Below, in pieces: positions 46,384-56,361 of a stretch of DNA of 64,000 bases (position 1 is the stretch's first letter; the number at the start of each line of letters is the position of its first letter). The stretch lies in contig NZ_CP133091.1 of NCBI RefSeq assembly GCF_030908385.1, positions 1,238,501 through 1,302,500 of the forward strand. The letters run 5' to 3'. The DNA comes from Mangrovimonas sp. YM274 (GTDB lineage: Bacteria; Bacteroidota; Bacteroidia; Flavobacteriales; Flavobacteriaceae). The position numbers and the translations under genes are program-made. Below the pieces are notes generated by a model. The model worked only from the letters and a program-made list of their open reading frames with translations, had not been told where the DNA came from and did no database searches.

Positions 46384-47168
46384 AGGTTTCTGTTATAGTG
46401 CCATGTTATAATCAGGCGGAGTATTTGAATCAGGCTTTACAGTCTGTGTTGGAGCAAACATATCAGAATTGGGAGTGTATTATTGTGAATGATGGTGCTA
46501 CAGATCATACTGAATCACAAAGTAAGCTGTGGACTTCGAAAGATGTTCGATTTAGATATTTCTCAAAAACCAATGGCGGTTTGTCTAGTGCTCGAAACTT
46601 TGGAATTGAAAGGGCCAATGGAAGTTACATATTGCCTTTGGATGCAGATGATTATTTAAGTGCCAATTATATTGAATCCTGTGTCGAGGAAATAGAGGGT
46701 AATCGGGCAAAATTAGTCTATGGTAGGGTAGAGCGTTTTGGAATCAAAACTGGGGAGTGGAAACTCAAGCCATTCCATTATTATGGGTTGTTTGTGGCTA
46801 ATATGGTATATTGCAGTGCCATGTTCCATAAAGAGGATTGGAAAAAAGTGGGCGGTTATGATGAAACCATGCTAAAAGGGTTGGAAGATTGGGAGTTTTG
46901 GATTCATATCCTGAATAAGGAAGATAAAGTGGTAAAACTGGATTCTATTACTTTTTTTTATCGTATAAAGGAGTTTTCCATGACCTCATTGATGGATAAA
47001 AAAACAGAACTAGAGGTTAAATCATATGTGTTTAAAAAACATGCCTCAAAATATTTTGATGCATTTGTTTATTTGGCAGATGTAAATAAAACGTTAGAAA
47101 GGAGTTTCCTAAAACCGTCCTTTGTGTTTAGGCGCTTAATTAAACTAATGCTTGGAATAAAGAAATAG
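46380..47168 (+). CDS. Family 2 glycosyltransferase
   Basis: This 262-residue GT-A enzyme has VSVIVPCYNQAEYLNQAL, then WECIIVNDGATDHT, GGLSSARNFGIERA and the metal-binding LDADDYL. ATG 46380 overlaps the previous stop by 4 bases. The C-terminal part (GGYDETMLKGLEDWEFWIHIL) holds the acceptor-side E-D-W motif. The sugar is not predictable from sequence. Confidence 0.9.
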   Translation: MKVSVIVPCYNQAEYLNQALQSVLEQTYQNWECIIVNDGATDHTESQSKLWTSKDVRFRYFSKTNGGLSSARNFGIERANGSYILPLDADDYLSANYIESCVEEIEGNRAKLVYGRVERFGIKTGEWKLKPFHYYGLFVANMVYCSAMFHKEDWKKVGGYDETMLKGLEDWEFWIHILNKEDKVVKLDSITFFYRIKEFSMTSLMDKKTELEVKSYVFKKHASKYFDAFVYLADVNKTLERSFLKPSFVFRRLIKLMLGIKK

Positions 47169-47170
47169 TA

Positions 47171-48016
47171 ATGAGAACACAACCTTTGGTTTCCATTTGC
47201 ATCCCTACCTATAACGGGGCCGATTTTATAGCCCAAGCCATGGATTCTGTCCTTGCACAAACCTATGCTAATTTAGAAATTGTGGTGTCTGACGATAGCT
47301 CAAAAGACAATACCTTAAAAATTATAGAATCCTACAAATCCAAAACCAACTTACCAATTCATATAGTTGATCATGAGCCTAAGGGAATTGGAGCCAATTG
47401 GAATAATTGCATAAGGTTGGCTCAAGGTCAATACATTAAGTTCTTGTTTCAGGACGATATTCTATTGCCTGAGTGTGTGGAAAAAATGGTGGAGGTATTA
47501 GAAAATTATCCTAACATTAGTTTAGTTGCAGTTAAACGAAACCTTATTTTTGAAGAGTCAGTTCTTAAGGAAGAGAGGTCAAGGTGGATTGATGTGTATG
47601 GAGACTTGCAGAAAAGTTTAAACTTAAGGTCCAATGGTCATGGAATAAGTTTTTTAGATAGAGGTTTGTTTAAATCTTTTAGATTTTTCAATGCTCCTTT
47701 GAATAAAATTGGAGAACCTACAACAGTCCTTATTAGGAAGAATATTTTTAACAAAGTTGGAATATTTCGAGAGGATTTAAAACAGATTCTAGATTATGAA
47801 TTTTATTATAGAGTATTAAAACATCAAAATATATTGATACTTAATGAAAAACAGGTAAAGTTTCGGATACATGCAAATCAAGCGTCCTTTATTAATAATA
47901 CCAGCGTAATGGACGAAGATCAGGTTTATTTTCGAAATGAAATATATAAACAATTTCCATTGCAACTTCCTAAAAAAAAGCTTTATAGCTACTATTTTAA
48001 TAAATTTAGAAAATAA
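47171..48016 (+). CDS. Family 2 glycosyltransferase
   Basis: This 281-residue GT-A enzyme has VSICIPTYNGADFIAQAMDS, then EIVVSDDSSKDNT, GIGANWNNCIRLAQG and the metal motif FQDDIL. The start is ATG 47171, two bases after the preceding stop. The C-terminal region is Lys/Phe rich (PLQLPKKKLYSYYFNKF). Confidence 0.9.
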   Translation: MRTQPLVSICIPTYNGADFIAQAMDSVLAQTYANLEIVVSDDSSKDNTLKIIESYKSKTNLPIHIVDHEPKGIGANWNNCIRLAQGQYIKFLFQDDILLPECVEKMVEVLENYPNISLVAVKRNLIFEESVLKEERSRWIDVYGDLQKSLNLRSNGHGISFLDRGLFKSFRFFNAPLNKIGEPTTVLIRKNIFNKVGIFREDLKQILDYEFYYRVLKHQNILILNEKQVKFRIHANQASFINNTSVMDEDQVYFRNEIYKQFPLQLPKKKLYSYYFNKFRK

Positions 48017-48018
48017 GT

Positions 48019-48960
48019 TTGAAACCATTAGTAAGTGTAATTGTTCCTAATTACAACCATTTAAAATTTTTAAAACAAAGGCTTGAAAGTATTTTTAATC
48101 AAACCTATCAAAATTTTGAAGTGATTTTATTAGATGATTGTAGTTCAGATAAGAGTGTAGACTTTTTGAAAAATTACAAAAGTCATCCAAGGGTGTCTCA
48201 TTTGGTAGTTAATAGAAAAAATTCGGAATCTCCTTTTAAGCAGTGGCAAAAAGGGATTTCAATTGCAAAAGGAAAATTTATCTGGATAGCAGAAAGTGAT
48301 GATTATTGTGAATTGACATTTCTAGAAAAGACAATTGAGCAATTGATGTCTGGGGCCAGAATTTGCTATACGCAAACAATGGATGTTAACGAAGATGGAA
48401 GGCTTCACTTACATCGTAAAGAGTATACCAGAAATCTAGTTCCTAATATATGGTTAAATGACTTTAAAATTGAAGGGAATAAGCTAATTAGGGATTATCT
48501 GGTGATTAAAAATATCATTCCTAATGCCAGTGCCGTAGTTTTTGATAAAAGTTTGATAACTACAAATACATTTGATAGAGATTTGTTGAGCATGCGCATG
48601 TGTGGGGATTGGTTATTTTGGCTTAAAATTTGCAAAAATACAGAGATAGCATTTGTTCATGAACCTCTGAACTATTTCAGGGGTCATGAAAACACATCTA
48701 GATTTCATAGAACAAATAAGGAAAAGCAACAAAGATTACTTGAAGAAGCAGAAATAAGAAATTATATTTACAGAGAGTGGGGGCTTACATTAAAGAAACT
48801 TGAAAACGAATTGTATTTAAATTGGTTTAAACTTAATAAATTCAAGTATATTTTAAAATCCAATTTCTACAGAATAAGAATAAAGCCAACTCATAAAATA
48901 GAACTGTTGATTTACTTTCTGAAATACAGATTGCTAAAAAGTTATAAAGCCGAAATTTGA
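48019..48960 (+). CDS. Family 2 glycosyltransferase
   Basis: This 313-residue GT-A enzyme has VSVIVPNYNHLKFLKQRLES, then EVILLDDCSSDKS and the metal motif WIAESDDYCE. It starts at TTG 48019, two bases after the previous stop, and its TGA is directly followed by the ATG of the next gene. The C-terminal basic helical region may attach it to the membrane. Confidence 0.88.
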   Translation: MKPLVSVIVPNYNHLKFLKQRLESIFNQTYQNFEVILLDDCSSDKSVDFLKNYKSHPRVSHLVVNRKNSESPFKQWQKGISIAKGKFIWIAESDDYCELTFLEKTIEQLMSGARICYTQTMDVNEDGRLHLHRKEYTRNLVPNIWLNDFKIEGNKLIRDYLVIKNIIPNASAVVFDKSLITTNTFDRDLLSMRMCGDWLFWLKICKNTEIAFVHEPLNYFRGHENTSRFHRTNKEKQQRLLEEAEIRNYIYREWGLTLKKLENELYLNWFKLNKFKYILKSNFYRIRIKPTHKIELLIYFLKYRLLKSYKAEI

Positions 48961-50058
48961 ATGAATATTGCAATTTTTTCACCCAATAATAATACATACT
49001 CGGAAACATTTATACAAGCTCATAAAGAGCTTTTAAAAGGGAATATTTATTACTATCATGGCCAATTTCCTAACCTCGAGTTAAATCAAAAGTCTTTGGT
49101 TAATAATAGTTCAAGAATTTGGTTCCTTAGAGTATATAGGAAATTAACCCGGAAATCGTTTTCATACCTTTATAATCAAGTTATTGTTAGGTCTTTAAAG
49201 CGAAACAAAATAGATGTGGTCTTGGTAGAATATGGTTCGTATGCCTACCAATTAATATCTGTATTGAAACTAGTGAAAATTCCATTTGTGGTTCACTTTC
49301 ATGGTTTTGACGCTAGTGTAAAGAGTGTAATTGCATCCTGTGGAAATTACTCGGAAGTCTTTATGCATGCAGAAAAAATAATTGTAGTATCTAAAGTGAT
49401 GTTACAAGCCTTAATAAATTTAGGATGTCCTGAAAACAAATTGGTGTATACACCTTGTGGCCCTCAAGGGGAATTTTATGAGGTCAATCCTAAGTTTTTT
49501 AAAAAGCAATTTGTGTCAGTGGGGAGATTCACTGATAAAAAAGCACCATATTATACCATTTTAGCTTTTAAGAAAGTGTTGGAAAAACATCCAGATGCCA
49601 CTATGGTGATGGCTGGTGAGGGCATGTTGTTCAATGTCTGTAAAAACTTAGTCAAATTATTGAGTCTTGAAAATAATGTAAAGTTGGTAGGAGTTATAAC
49701 TTCAGACCAATTTAGAAAACTCTTGGAAGAATCGTTGGCGTTTGTTCAGCATTCAATTACCGCAGACAATGGCGATATGGAGGGGACTCCAGTTACAATT
49801 TTAGAAGCAAGTGCTTCTGGACTCCCAATTATTTCTACTTATCATGGAGGTATTTCAGATGTGATTCAACATACAGCAACAGGCCTCTTGTCTAAAGAAC
49901 ATGATGTAGACCAAATGTCCAACAATATGATAATGTTGTTGGAAGATATGGATTATGCTAAAGGTCTAGGGCTAGCAGGGAAAAAACGTATAAAAGCTCA
50001 TTTTAGCTTAGAAAAACATATCAGTATATTACAAGAAACTTTAGAGAGTGTTCAATAA
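48961..50058 (+). CDS. GT4-type glycosyltransferase
   Basis: This 365-residue GT-B enzyme starts MNIAIFSPNNNTYSETFIQAHKELL. It holds FVVHFHGFDASV, then FVSVGRFTDKKAPYYTILAF and the donor-site GTPVTILEASASGLPIISTYHGGISDVI. The 43-base gap that follows contains only a 13-codon frame without a likeness. Confidence 0.9.
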   Translation: MNIAIFSPNNNTYSETFIQAHKELLKGNIYYYHGQFPNLELNQKSLVNNSSRIWFLRVYRKLTRKSFSYLYNQVIVRSLKRNKIDVVLVEYGSYAYQLISVLKLVKIPFVVHFHGFDASVKSVIASCGNYSEVFMHAEKIIVVSKVMLQALINLGCPENKLVYTPCGPQGEFYEVNPKFFKKQFVSVGRFTDKKAPYYTILAFKKVLEKHPDATMVMAGEGMLFNVCKNLVKLLSLENNVKLVGVITSDQFRKLLEESLAFVQHSITADNGDMEGTPVTILEASASGLPIISTYHGGISDVIQHTATGLLSKEHDVDQMSNNMIMLLEDMDYAKGLGLAGKKRIKAHFSLEKHISILQETLESVQ

Positions 50059-50101
50059 CAAATCTAAATATTATGTACAGAACCTTAAAAAATAAAATCA
50101 T

Positions 50102-51187
50102 TTGGGAGAGATAAGAAATAGCTTAAAGGTTAACCAGATTACTTTTACTAGATTCATTGCAGCTATATCTATAGTTGTTTATCATTATGGCAAAGACATA
50201 TTCCCTTTTAATTTAGAGGTGATAGGTTTTCTTTTTAAGAAGGCAAATGTTGCTGTAAGTTATTTTTTCTTTCTATCGGGTTTTGTACTTGTCATCGCGT
50301 ATTCAAATAAAACTAAAATTAATAATTTTAGCTTTATTAAGAATAGATTTGCTAGGCTCTATCCTGTTTATTTATTAGCTATAATATTAATTGTAATTTA
50401 TAAGGCGGTAGTTAATTTTTACAATTTTGATCTAAAGGGTATGGTTTTGAATCTATTTATGGTTCAGTCTTGGTTTCCAGGAAAAGCCTTAGCATTTAAT
50501 GTTCCAGCTTGGTCATTGTCAGTTGAAGTTTTTTTTTACGCTTTATTCCCCTTCTTTTTTAATTCATTTTATAATGGTAATAAATTATCCAAAAACTATA
50601 TTTTAATAATTATATCTTTTTGGGTTTTAAGCCAAATTCTACTTCACCTCTATATGATGACAGATTTTTTTGAAAAATTTGCAAGTACAAGGGTATTGCA
50701 TGAGTTTTTTCATTTTTTTCCTTTAATGCATTTAAATGAATTCCTTATTGGAAATTTAGCGGGCTTTTTTTTCAAACAAAACTTGAAGACATGGAAGAAG
50801 GATTATGATAAACTTATCTTAATTAATTTGATATTACTTTTGGTATTTCTAAAATATGTTCATGTATTTAATTATCATAATGGGTTGCTATTAATCCTTT
50901 TCTTGCCTTTGGTATTGCTCATTTCTCTAAATTCCGGTAAAATCACTTCAATTTTCAATAAACCTAGTTTGATTTTTTTGGGTGAAATAAGTTATGGCAT
51001 ATATATATTGCAGCTCCCAATTTACATCATTACTTTTAAGGTATTCAAGGTGTTAAATTTAAATAATCCAACTTTACATTTTTATTTTTATTTGATACTG
51101 TTGATAGTATTGTCATCATTGAGTTATAAATTAATTGAGAATCCACTCAGAGAGTACATTAAACGAAGTCATTTATCAGGAAAATGA
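50102..51187 (+). CDS. Acyltransferase family 3 (OafA/NodX-like)
   Basis: This 361-residue protein with about ten membrane segments begins ITFTRFIAAISIVVYHYGK, with the key histidine in the first segment. Next are NRFARLYPVYLLAI, VPAWSLSVEVFFYALFPF and FLGEISYGIYILQLPIY. Enzymes of this family put acetyl or other acyl groups on sugars of lipopolysaccharide and capsules. The start is TTG 50102; it is among the most AT-rich genes of the locus. Confidence 0.9.
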   Translation: MGEIRNSLKVNQITFTRFIAAISIVVYHYGKDIFPFNLEVIGFLFKKANVAVSYFFFLSGFVLVIAYSNKTKINNFSFIKNRFARLYPVYLLAIILIVIYKAVVNFYNFDLKGMVLNLFMVQSWFPGKALAFNVPAWSLSVEVFFYALFPFFFNSFYNGNKLSKNYILIIISFWVLSQILLHLYMMTDFFEKFASTRVLHEFFHFFPLMHLNEFLIGNLAGFFFKQNLKTWKKDYDKLILINLILLLVFLKYVHVFNYHNGLLLILFLPLVLLISLNSGKITSIFNKPSLIFLGEISYGIYILQLPIYIITFKVFKVLNLNNPTLHFYFYLILLIVLSSLSYKLIENPLREYIKRSHLSGK

Positions 51188-51256
51188 TAGGTCCAAGTGA
51201 TAAATACTAGGATAATAACTTATTGCAAAAAAAATCTTTTTTGACATTGTATAAAT

Positions 51257-52219
51257 ATGAAAATACCATTGACTTCTATTATTATTCCAACTTTTAATAG
51301 AGAAGATCTTATAAAGAAGGCTTTAGATTCGGTGATTTCTCAAACTAATAAAAACTGGGAATGTATTGTTGTTGATGATGGGTCTACTGATAACACTTTA
51401 AAGGTATTGGAGGAATACACTAAAAGGGATAAACGCATACAATGGTTCAAACGTGATAGAGGGCCTAAGGGGGCGCCAACCTGTAGAAATATTGGATTGG
51501 AAAAAGCTAATGGAGATTATGTGATATATCTAGATTCCGATGACTTTTTAATGCCATATTGTTTGGAACAAAGGGTAAACGCTGCTATAGCTTTTCCTAA
51601 CAATGATTTTTGGGTGTTTCCGACATCATTATTAGAAGAAGGTGTTTTAAAGAAGCAAAACTTAGAATTATTAGAAAATTATTTGATTGGTTTTTTATCA
51701 TCAAATTTACCCTGGACCATTGTAAATCCATTTTGGAGAAAAGAAATTCTTTTACAACTTAAAGGGTTTACAGAAGGGTATCCTAGATTTAATGACCCAG
51801 AATTGATGATTAGGGCTCTATTATTACCCAAGATTAAATATAAAATTTTAAATAATGCTAAACCAGATACTGTTTTGGAGCCGTCTCCTAAAAGCAGTGG
51901 TAGTTTTTATAAAAAGGTATATCAAGGTTTAAATCTTTTTATTCCAGATACCGTAAAACATTTAGAGGAAGCTGGGAAGACAGAGAAGACAAAGCATCTG
52001 GTAATGTATCTATGGCTATGGATAAAGTACTATTATGCCCCTAATCCTTCAGGTAAGTTCATTAAGTCAGTAAAACTAATTAGGAGTTTCTATAGGCTTA
52101 GTATATTGACTTCAAGGAAGTCTCTAAGTTTAGGGGCTCGATTACTACATTTCCATTTGACTAGAACTTTACATCTTGCGCATACAGACAAGTTAACCAA
52201 TAAGGGGTATTTTACTTAG
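51257..52219 (+). CDS. Family 2 glycosyltransferase
   Basis: This 320-residue GT-A enzyme has TSIIIPTFNREDLIKKALDS, then WECIVVDDGSTDNT, APTCRNIGLEKANG and the metal motif LDSDDFL. The C-terminal half has the FNDPELMIRALL acceptor segment. The start is ATG 51257. The next 20 bases lead to a broken methyltransferase gene. Confidence 0.9.
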   Translation: MKIPLTSIIIPTFNREDLIKKALDSVISQTNKNWECIVVDDGSTDNTLKVLEEYTKRDKRIQWFKRDRGPKGAPTCRNIGLEKANGDYVIYLDSDDFLMPYCLEQRVNAAIAFPNNDFWVFPTSLLEEGVLKKQNLELLENYLIGFLSSNLPWTIVNPFWRKEILLQLKGFTEGYPRFNDPELMIRALLLPKIKYKILNNAKPDTVLEPSPKSSGSFYKKVYQGLNLFIPDTVKHLEEAGKTEKTKHLVMYLWLWIKYYYAPNPSGKFIKSVKLIRSFYRLSILTSRKSLSLGARLLHFHLTRTLHLAHTDKLTNKGYFT

Positions 52220-52239
52220 ATTTAATAGAATTGAAACAA

Positions 52240-52934
52240 ATGGGCATGTTTAGAACAAAGTGGCAAATATTTAAGGATAAATAAGAAGTCTGGTCTGGAA
52301 AGCGTCATGCGTTGTCACCGGGCAAAAAGATACGATAATATAGATATTGGGGATAATGAAAAAATAGCACGGGAGTTCTTTGAGTATTTTAAAAGGTATA
52401 GTAACATAACTACTGATTCCAGTATCCTAGAGGTTGGAAGTGGTTTTGTGAGAATGGCCATTCCTTTTACTGCTTTTTTATCAGAAAAGGAGGTTACCAA
52501 GGTTTAGAAATTATCAAGGATGGGATTAATTGGTGTCAATCAAATTTTACGATAAAATACCCCAATATTAAATTTAAACATATTGATGTTTATAATGAAC
52601 GTTATGATCCCCAAGGAAAAGTTTTAGCATCAGATTTTAAATTCCCATTTGAAGCAAATAGTTTTGACTTTGTTTTTTTAACCTCGGTTTTTACTCATAT
52701 GTTTGAAAAATATTTGGAAAATTATCTTATTGAAATTAGAAGAATTTTAAAACCTAATGGGAGATGTTTATTCACGTTTTTTTTGCTCAATGAGGAAGCA
52801 GAAAAACGAGTGTCCAAGGGTAAAAGCGCATTTACTTTTAAATAGAAGAATAATAGTTGTTTTATTTTGGTGGTTGGAGTGGTATAGATAATTATTTAAG
52901 TTTTCAGGATATTATAATAGGAATCAAATGCTAA
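52240..52934 (+). pseudogene. Decayed SAM-dependent methyltransferase gene
   Basis: The pieces of one methyltransferase can be followed through all three frames. ATG 52240 opens MGMFRTKWQIFKDK, then an in-frame TAA (52282-52284). WSGKRHALSP follows in that frame; a frameshift near 52325 leads to YDNIDIGDNEKIAREFF and ILEVGSGFVRMAIPF (motif I). A second shift near 52488 leads to GLEIIKDGINWCQSNF through SFDFVFLTSVFTHMF and ILKPNGRCLFTFFLLNEE, ending at TAG 52843-52845. A last piece, GWSGIDNYLSFQDIIIGIK (52872-52934), is the usual C-terminus after a deletion of some tens of codons. It was probably a polysaccharide methyltransferase. Confidence 0.85.
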
Positions 52935-52975
52935 TTAAAGTCTATTAATTTATGATTTAATATTAAAAAGTTTAT

Positions 52976-53695
52976 ATGAAAGTAACTACACTATCCATTG
53001 TAATTCCGGCTTATAATGAAGCTTTAACCATTTATATGATCTTAGATAAGGTACGAAAAGTTGAACTGTTGAATAGCATAGAAAAAGAAATCCTTATTGT
53101 AAATGATTGCTCTCTAGATAATACAACAGAAATCGTAAAATCTTATATAGAAAATCACCCCACAATAAATATAAAATATTTTGAGCATCATATCAACATG
53201 GGTAAAGGATCAGCACTTCATACTGGAATAAAAAATGCAACAGGTGATTATATTGTTATACAGGATGCCGATTTGGAATATGATCCTAATGATTATAACG
53301 AATTATTAAATCCTGTTATTAATGGACTTGCCGATGTAGTTTATGGTTCTAGGTTTAAAGGTAGTAAAGCCCATAGAATTTTGTTTTTTTGGCACACCAT
53401 CGGCAATAGGTTTTTAACTTTTTTATCCAACATGTTTAATAATTTAAACTTGTCTGATATGGAAACTTGTTACAAATTATTTAGAACAGATTTGATACAG
53501 AGTTTGGATTTAAAGGAACAGCGTTTTGGTTTTGAACCAGAGGTTACTGCAAAAATTTCTAGAATTCCAAAAGTAAGGATATACGAAGTTGGTATATCCT
53601 ATTATGGACGTACATATGATGAAGGTAAAAAAATAAATTGGAAGGATGGTTTTAGAGCAATTTATTGCATCTTTAAATATGGGATTTTTAAATAA
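52976..53695 (+). CDS. DPM1-like family 2 glycosyltransferase
   Basis: This 239-residue GT-A enzyme has SIVIPAYNEALTIYMILDKV, then EILIVNDCSLDNT, GKGSALHTGIKNATG, and the metal motif QDADLEYDP with YGSRF after it. These are marks of polyprenyl-phosphate mannose/glucose synthases. It is followed after 5 bases by a GT-C membrane transferase, the natural user of its product. Confidence 0.9.
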   Translation: MKVTTLSIVIPAYNEALTIYMILDKVRKVELLNSIEKEILIVNDCSLDNTTEIVKSYIENHPTINIKYFEHHINMGKGSALHTGIKNATGDYIVIQDADLEYDPNDYNELLNPVINGLADVVYGSRFKGSKAHRILFFWHTIGNRFLTFLSNMFNNLNLSDMETCYKLFRTDLIQSLDLKEQRFGFEPEVTAKISRIPKVRIYEVGISYYGRTYDEGKKINWKDGFRAIYCIFKYGIFK

Positions 53696-53700
53696 TTCTT

Positions 53701-55161
53701 ATGAGAAAAAATTACAAATATTTTATAATAGGAATTGTCTTTTCCTTATTTTTTTTATTAATAACCAAACCCTTTAACTTAGGAGTTACTCCTGATTCTG
53801 TTAATTATATTGAAGTTGCTAGAAATATATCGGAAGGGAAAGGAGTTGTTGATAATTATGGCAATTTAGTTAATCATTGGCCACCTTTATATCCATTGTT
53901 TTTAGGTTTAAATTCATATCTTTTTAATATAGATGTTATTGATGCTGGCCTATATTTAAACCTTATTTTAGCGTTAGTGTATGCCTCTTTATTGATCTTG
54001 ATAATGAATGAATTAAAAATAGTTGATAGTCTTAAACTTGTTTCATTACTTCTTGTACTGTTCTCTATTTCAACTACTGAATTCCTTTTGTTTACAAGTG
54101 AAGGATTGTTTGTAATGTTTCTTATGTTGACCTTATATCTTTTTGTTAAATGGATAAAGTTAAATTCAAGCCTTATTTTAATTTTTGTTGGAATTTCTAG
54201 TGGTTTTTTATTTTTAACAAGATATGCTGGAGTAGCTTTTATTGGCTCAATTTGCCTATATATATTATTTCTATCTAATAAGATTTTTAAAGTTAAATTG
54301 TTGAATTTATGTATTTATCTTGTTTCAGTTTTTTTAATAATTGCAATCTGGATTACCTATACATTAAAATTCCCAACAACAGTTGTGGATAGAACAATTG
54401 GATTTCACATAATTAGTTTTTCAAAAATTAAATTCGGGTTTCATGTTTTTTATGATTGGTTTTTTTATAATAAGTACTTTTTTGGAACAATAGTATTCTT
54501 GACTATATTTTTTTTGTTTAAAGTCAATAAACTTAAGTTAAAAAAAAATAACATATCTTTTTTTAACTTTCTTTTTATAGGAACCTATATAATTTTTCTA
54601 TTAATCTCGATTTCTTTTTTTGATGCACATACACCATTAGATTATAGGATATTGATGCCAATATACCCAATGCTAATTTTGTTAATTGTTACTTTTTTTA
54701 ATTATTATTATACCTATAGTAAGTTAAATATATATATATATATAATTTTATCTGTTTTACTTCTTAGTGTTTGTGTATCTTCAGTTCCCGTATGGAAAAA
54801 TCATTTTTTTAATGGTCAAGGGTTTTCTGGAAAAAAATGGAAGAATTCTGGTGTAGTGGATTATTTAAAACAACACCAAAATTTGAACTTGTATACTAAT
54901 GCCACAGATGCCTTGAGGTTTTTTACTCGATTACAGGGAGAATTTATCCCAATTAAATATTATCCTAATATTAAACAATATAATATGAATTATGAAGCTG
55001 ACATATTGAAAATGAAAGGACAAGTGATAAATGGAACAAAACAAATATTATATTTTGAAAGTGTAGATTGGCGTGATTATTTAATGTCTGAAAAAGAGTT
55101 GTTTCGGGAATTTAAGGATTTTGAAATAATTAGCTTTAAAGATGGTTTCTTAATTAAATAA
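53701..55161 (+). CDS. GT-C membrane glycosyltransferase (PMT/ArnT-like)
   Basis: This 486-residue protein has about eleven membrane segments. The first loop has the acidic start TPDSVNYIEVARNISEGKG and the motif NHWPPLYPLFLGLNSYLF, both in family positions. It is strongly AT-rich. With the preceding DPM1-like gene it forms a second polyprenyl-phosphate sugar pair, alongside the minus-strand pair near 15-17 kb. Its TAA overlaps the next ATG by one base. Confidence 0.82.
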   Translation: MRKNYKYFIIGIVFSLFFLLITKPFNLGVTPDSVNYIEVARNISEGKGVVDNYGNLVNHWPPLYPLFLGLNSYLFNIDVIDAGLYLNLILALVYASLLILIMNELKIVDSLKLVSLLLVLFSISTTEFLLFTSEGLFVMFLMLTLYLFVKWIKLNSSLILIFVGISSGFLFLTRYAGVAFIGSICLYILFLSNKIFKVKLLNLCIYLVSVFLIIAIWITYTLKFPTTVVDRTIGFHIISFSKIKFGFHVFYDWFFYNKYFFGTIVFLTIFFLFKVNKLKLKKNNISFFNFLFIGTYIIFLLISISFFDAHTPLDYRILMPIYPMLILLIVTFFNYYYTYSKLNIYIYIILSVLLLSVCVSSVPVWKNHFFNGQGFSGKKWKNSGVVDYLKQHQNLNLYTNATDALRFFTRLQGEFIPIKYYPNIKQYNMNYEADILKMKGQVINGTKQILYFESVDWRDYLMSEKELFREFKDFEIISFKDGFLIK

Positions 55162-56354
55162 TGAATTTTATAAAAATTTGCTTTATTACCAGAGAATATG
55201 CCCATCCCAAAATGGGCAAAACAGGAGGGATAGGGGTATTTGTCAAACAATTCACCCAGGAGCTACAGCAACGGGGGCATAATATAACAATCTTTTCATT
55301 TGGCTCGACAGCAATGGAGTTTAAGGATCATGGAGTGCAGGTGGTAAGCATTAAGGACTTAAGTACAATTAATGAACGCATAAAGAGCCCTTTCAGACGT
55401 TTTAAAATACCGGGATACATCACCTTAAAGCGGGGCTTGGAATTCGTTAATCGCAGGTTCATTTCCTGGAAAGCCTCCAAGTTTGTTAGCAAACAAGGCT
55501 TTGATTTGGTAGAGTTTCACGACTATGGAGGCGATGCTTGTTACTTCAAGGGGCAATTGCCCAAAGTGGTCCGTTGCCATGGCTCTGGTCTAACCTTGCA
55601 CCAATTCATGGGCTACGATAATAGGCTGTCAGACACAATTTTCGAACGTCGTTTTTTTAAACGCATACATACCAATGTCATAGCGGTATCCCAACACTCG
55701 GCAGACATAACCCAAAAAAGCTTCAATTTGCCTCAGCGACCTACAGTATTATACAATGGGGTCACGATGCCGGTCTTGCCAACTCGTAAAAACTATTTAC
55801 AAGAACCAACCCAGCCTTTTAGCATCTTTTATTTTGGCTCCATTAGGGAAAGAAAAGGGATCGACATAGCCTGCAGGGTCTTTAATAAGGTACTGGAGCA
55901 TTTCCCTCAGGCTACCTTTCATATAATGGGCAATAACAATAACGATTATTGGAACCAAAAGGCAATTAACCTCTTGTCAGACAAAGCACGTCTGCAAACC
56001 ACCTATCATGGAGCCGTTCCAAATGCCGAAATTGAATCTTACTTGCAAAAGGCCCATGTAGTGCTCTTTCCTTCTTTTGGGGAGAATTTTTCCGTTGGAC
56101 TACTAGAGGTAATGGCCTTGGGAAAAGTGGTCATTACCTCAAACATACCATCATTTCAGGAAATCATCCAACATGGTGTTAATGGTTTACTGGCCCAGAT
56201 AGAAGAAGACTATGAAGTCCTGGTCACACAACTGTTTCTGAATAAAATAAATGCGGAGCAGCTGTCTACCGAAGCAAGAAAGACGATTGAACAAAACTTC
56301 GATTGGAAGCTTCTTATAGAGAAAAACATAAAATATTACCAATCCTTGATTTAA
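55161..56354 (+). CDS. GT4-type glycosyltransferase
   Basis: This 397-residue GT-B enzyme has an N-terminal glycine-rich GGIGVFVKQFTQELQQRGH, then VRCHGSGLTLHQF. Next are FYFGSIRERKGIDIACRVF and the donor-site PSFGENFSVGLLEVMALGKVVITSN. The ATG lies in the TAATG overlap with the preceding gene. Its base composition is less AT-rich than the two genes before it. Confidence 0.9.
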   Translation: MNFIKICFITREYAHPKMGKTGGIGVFVKQFTQELQQRGHNITIFSFGSTAMEFKDHGVQVVSIKDLSTINERIKSPFRRFKIPGYITLKRGLEFVNRRFISWKASKFVSKQGFDLVEFHDYGGDACYFKGQLPKVVRCHGSGLTLHQFMGYDNRLSDTIFERRFFKRIHTNVIAVSQHSADITQKSFNLPQRPTVLYNGVTMPVLPTRKNYLQEPTQPFSIFYFGSIRERKGIDIACRVFNKVLEHFPQATFHIMGNNNNDYWNQKAINLLSDKARLQTTYHGAVPNAEIESYLQKAHVVLFPSFGENFSVGLLEVMALGKVVITSNIPSFQEIIQHGVNGLLAQIEEDYEVLVTQLFLNKINAEQLSTEARKTIEQNFDWKLLIEKNIKYYQSLI

Positions 56355-56361
56355 ACTGCAG

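Noticed and set aside
50073-50114. 13-codon frame beginning MYRTLKNK between a GT4 and the acyltransferase gene
   Set aside because: Too short, no likeness, out of frame with both neighbours.
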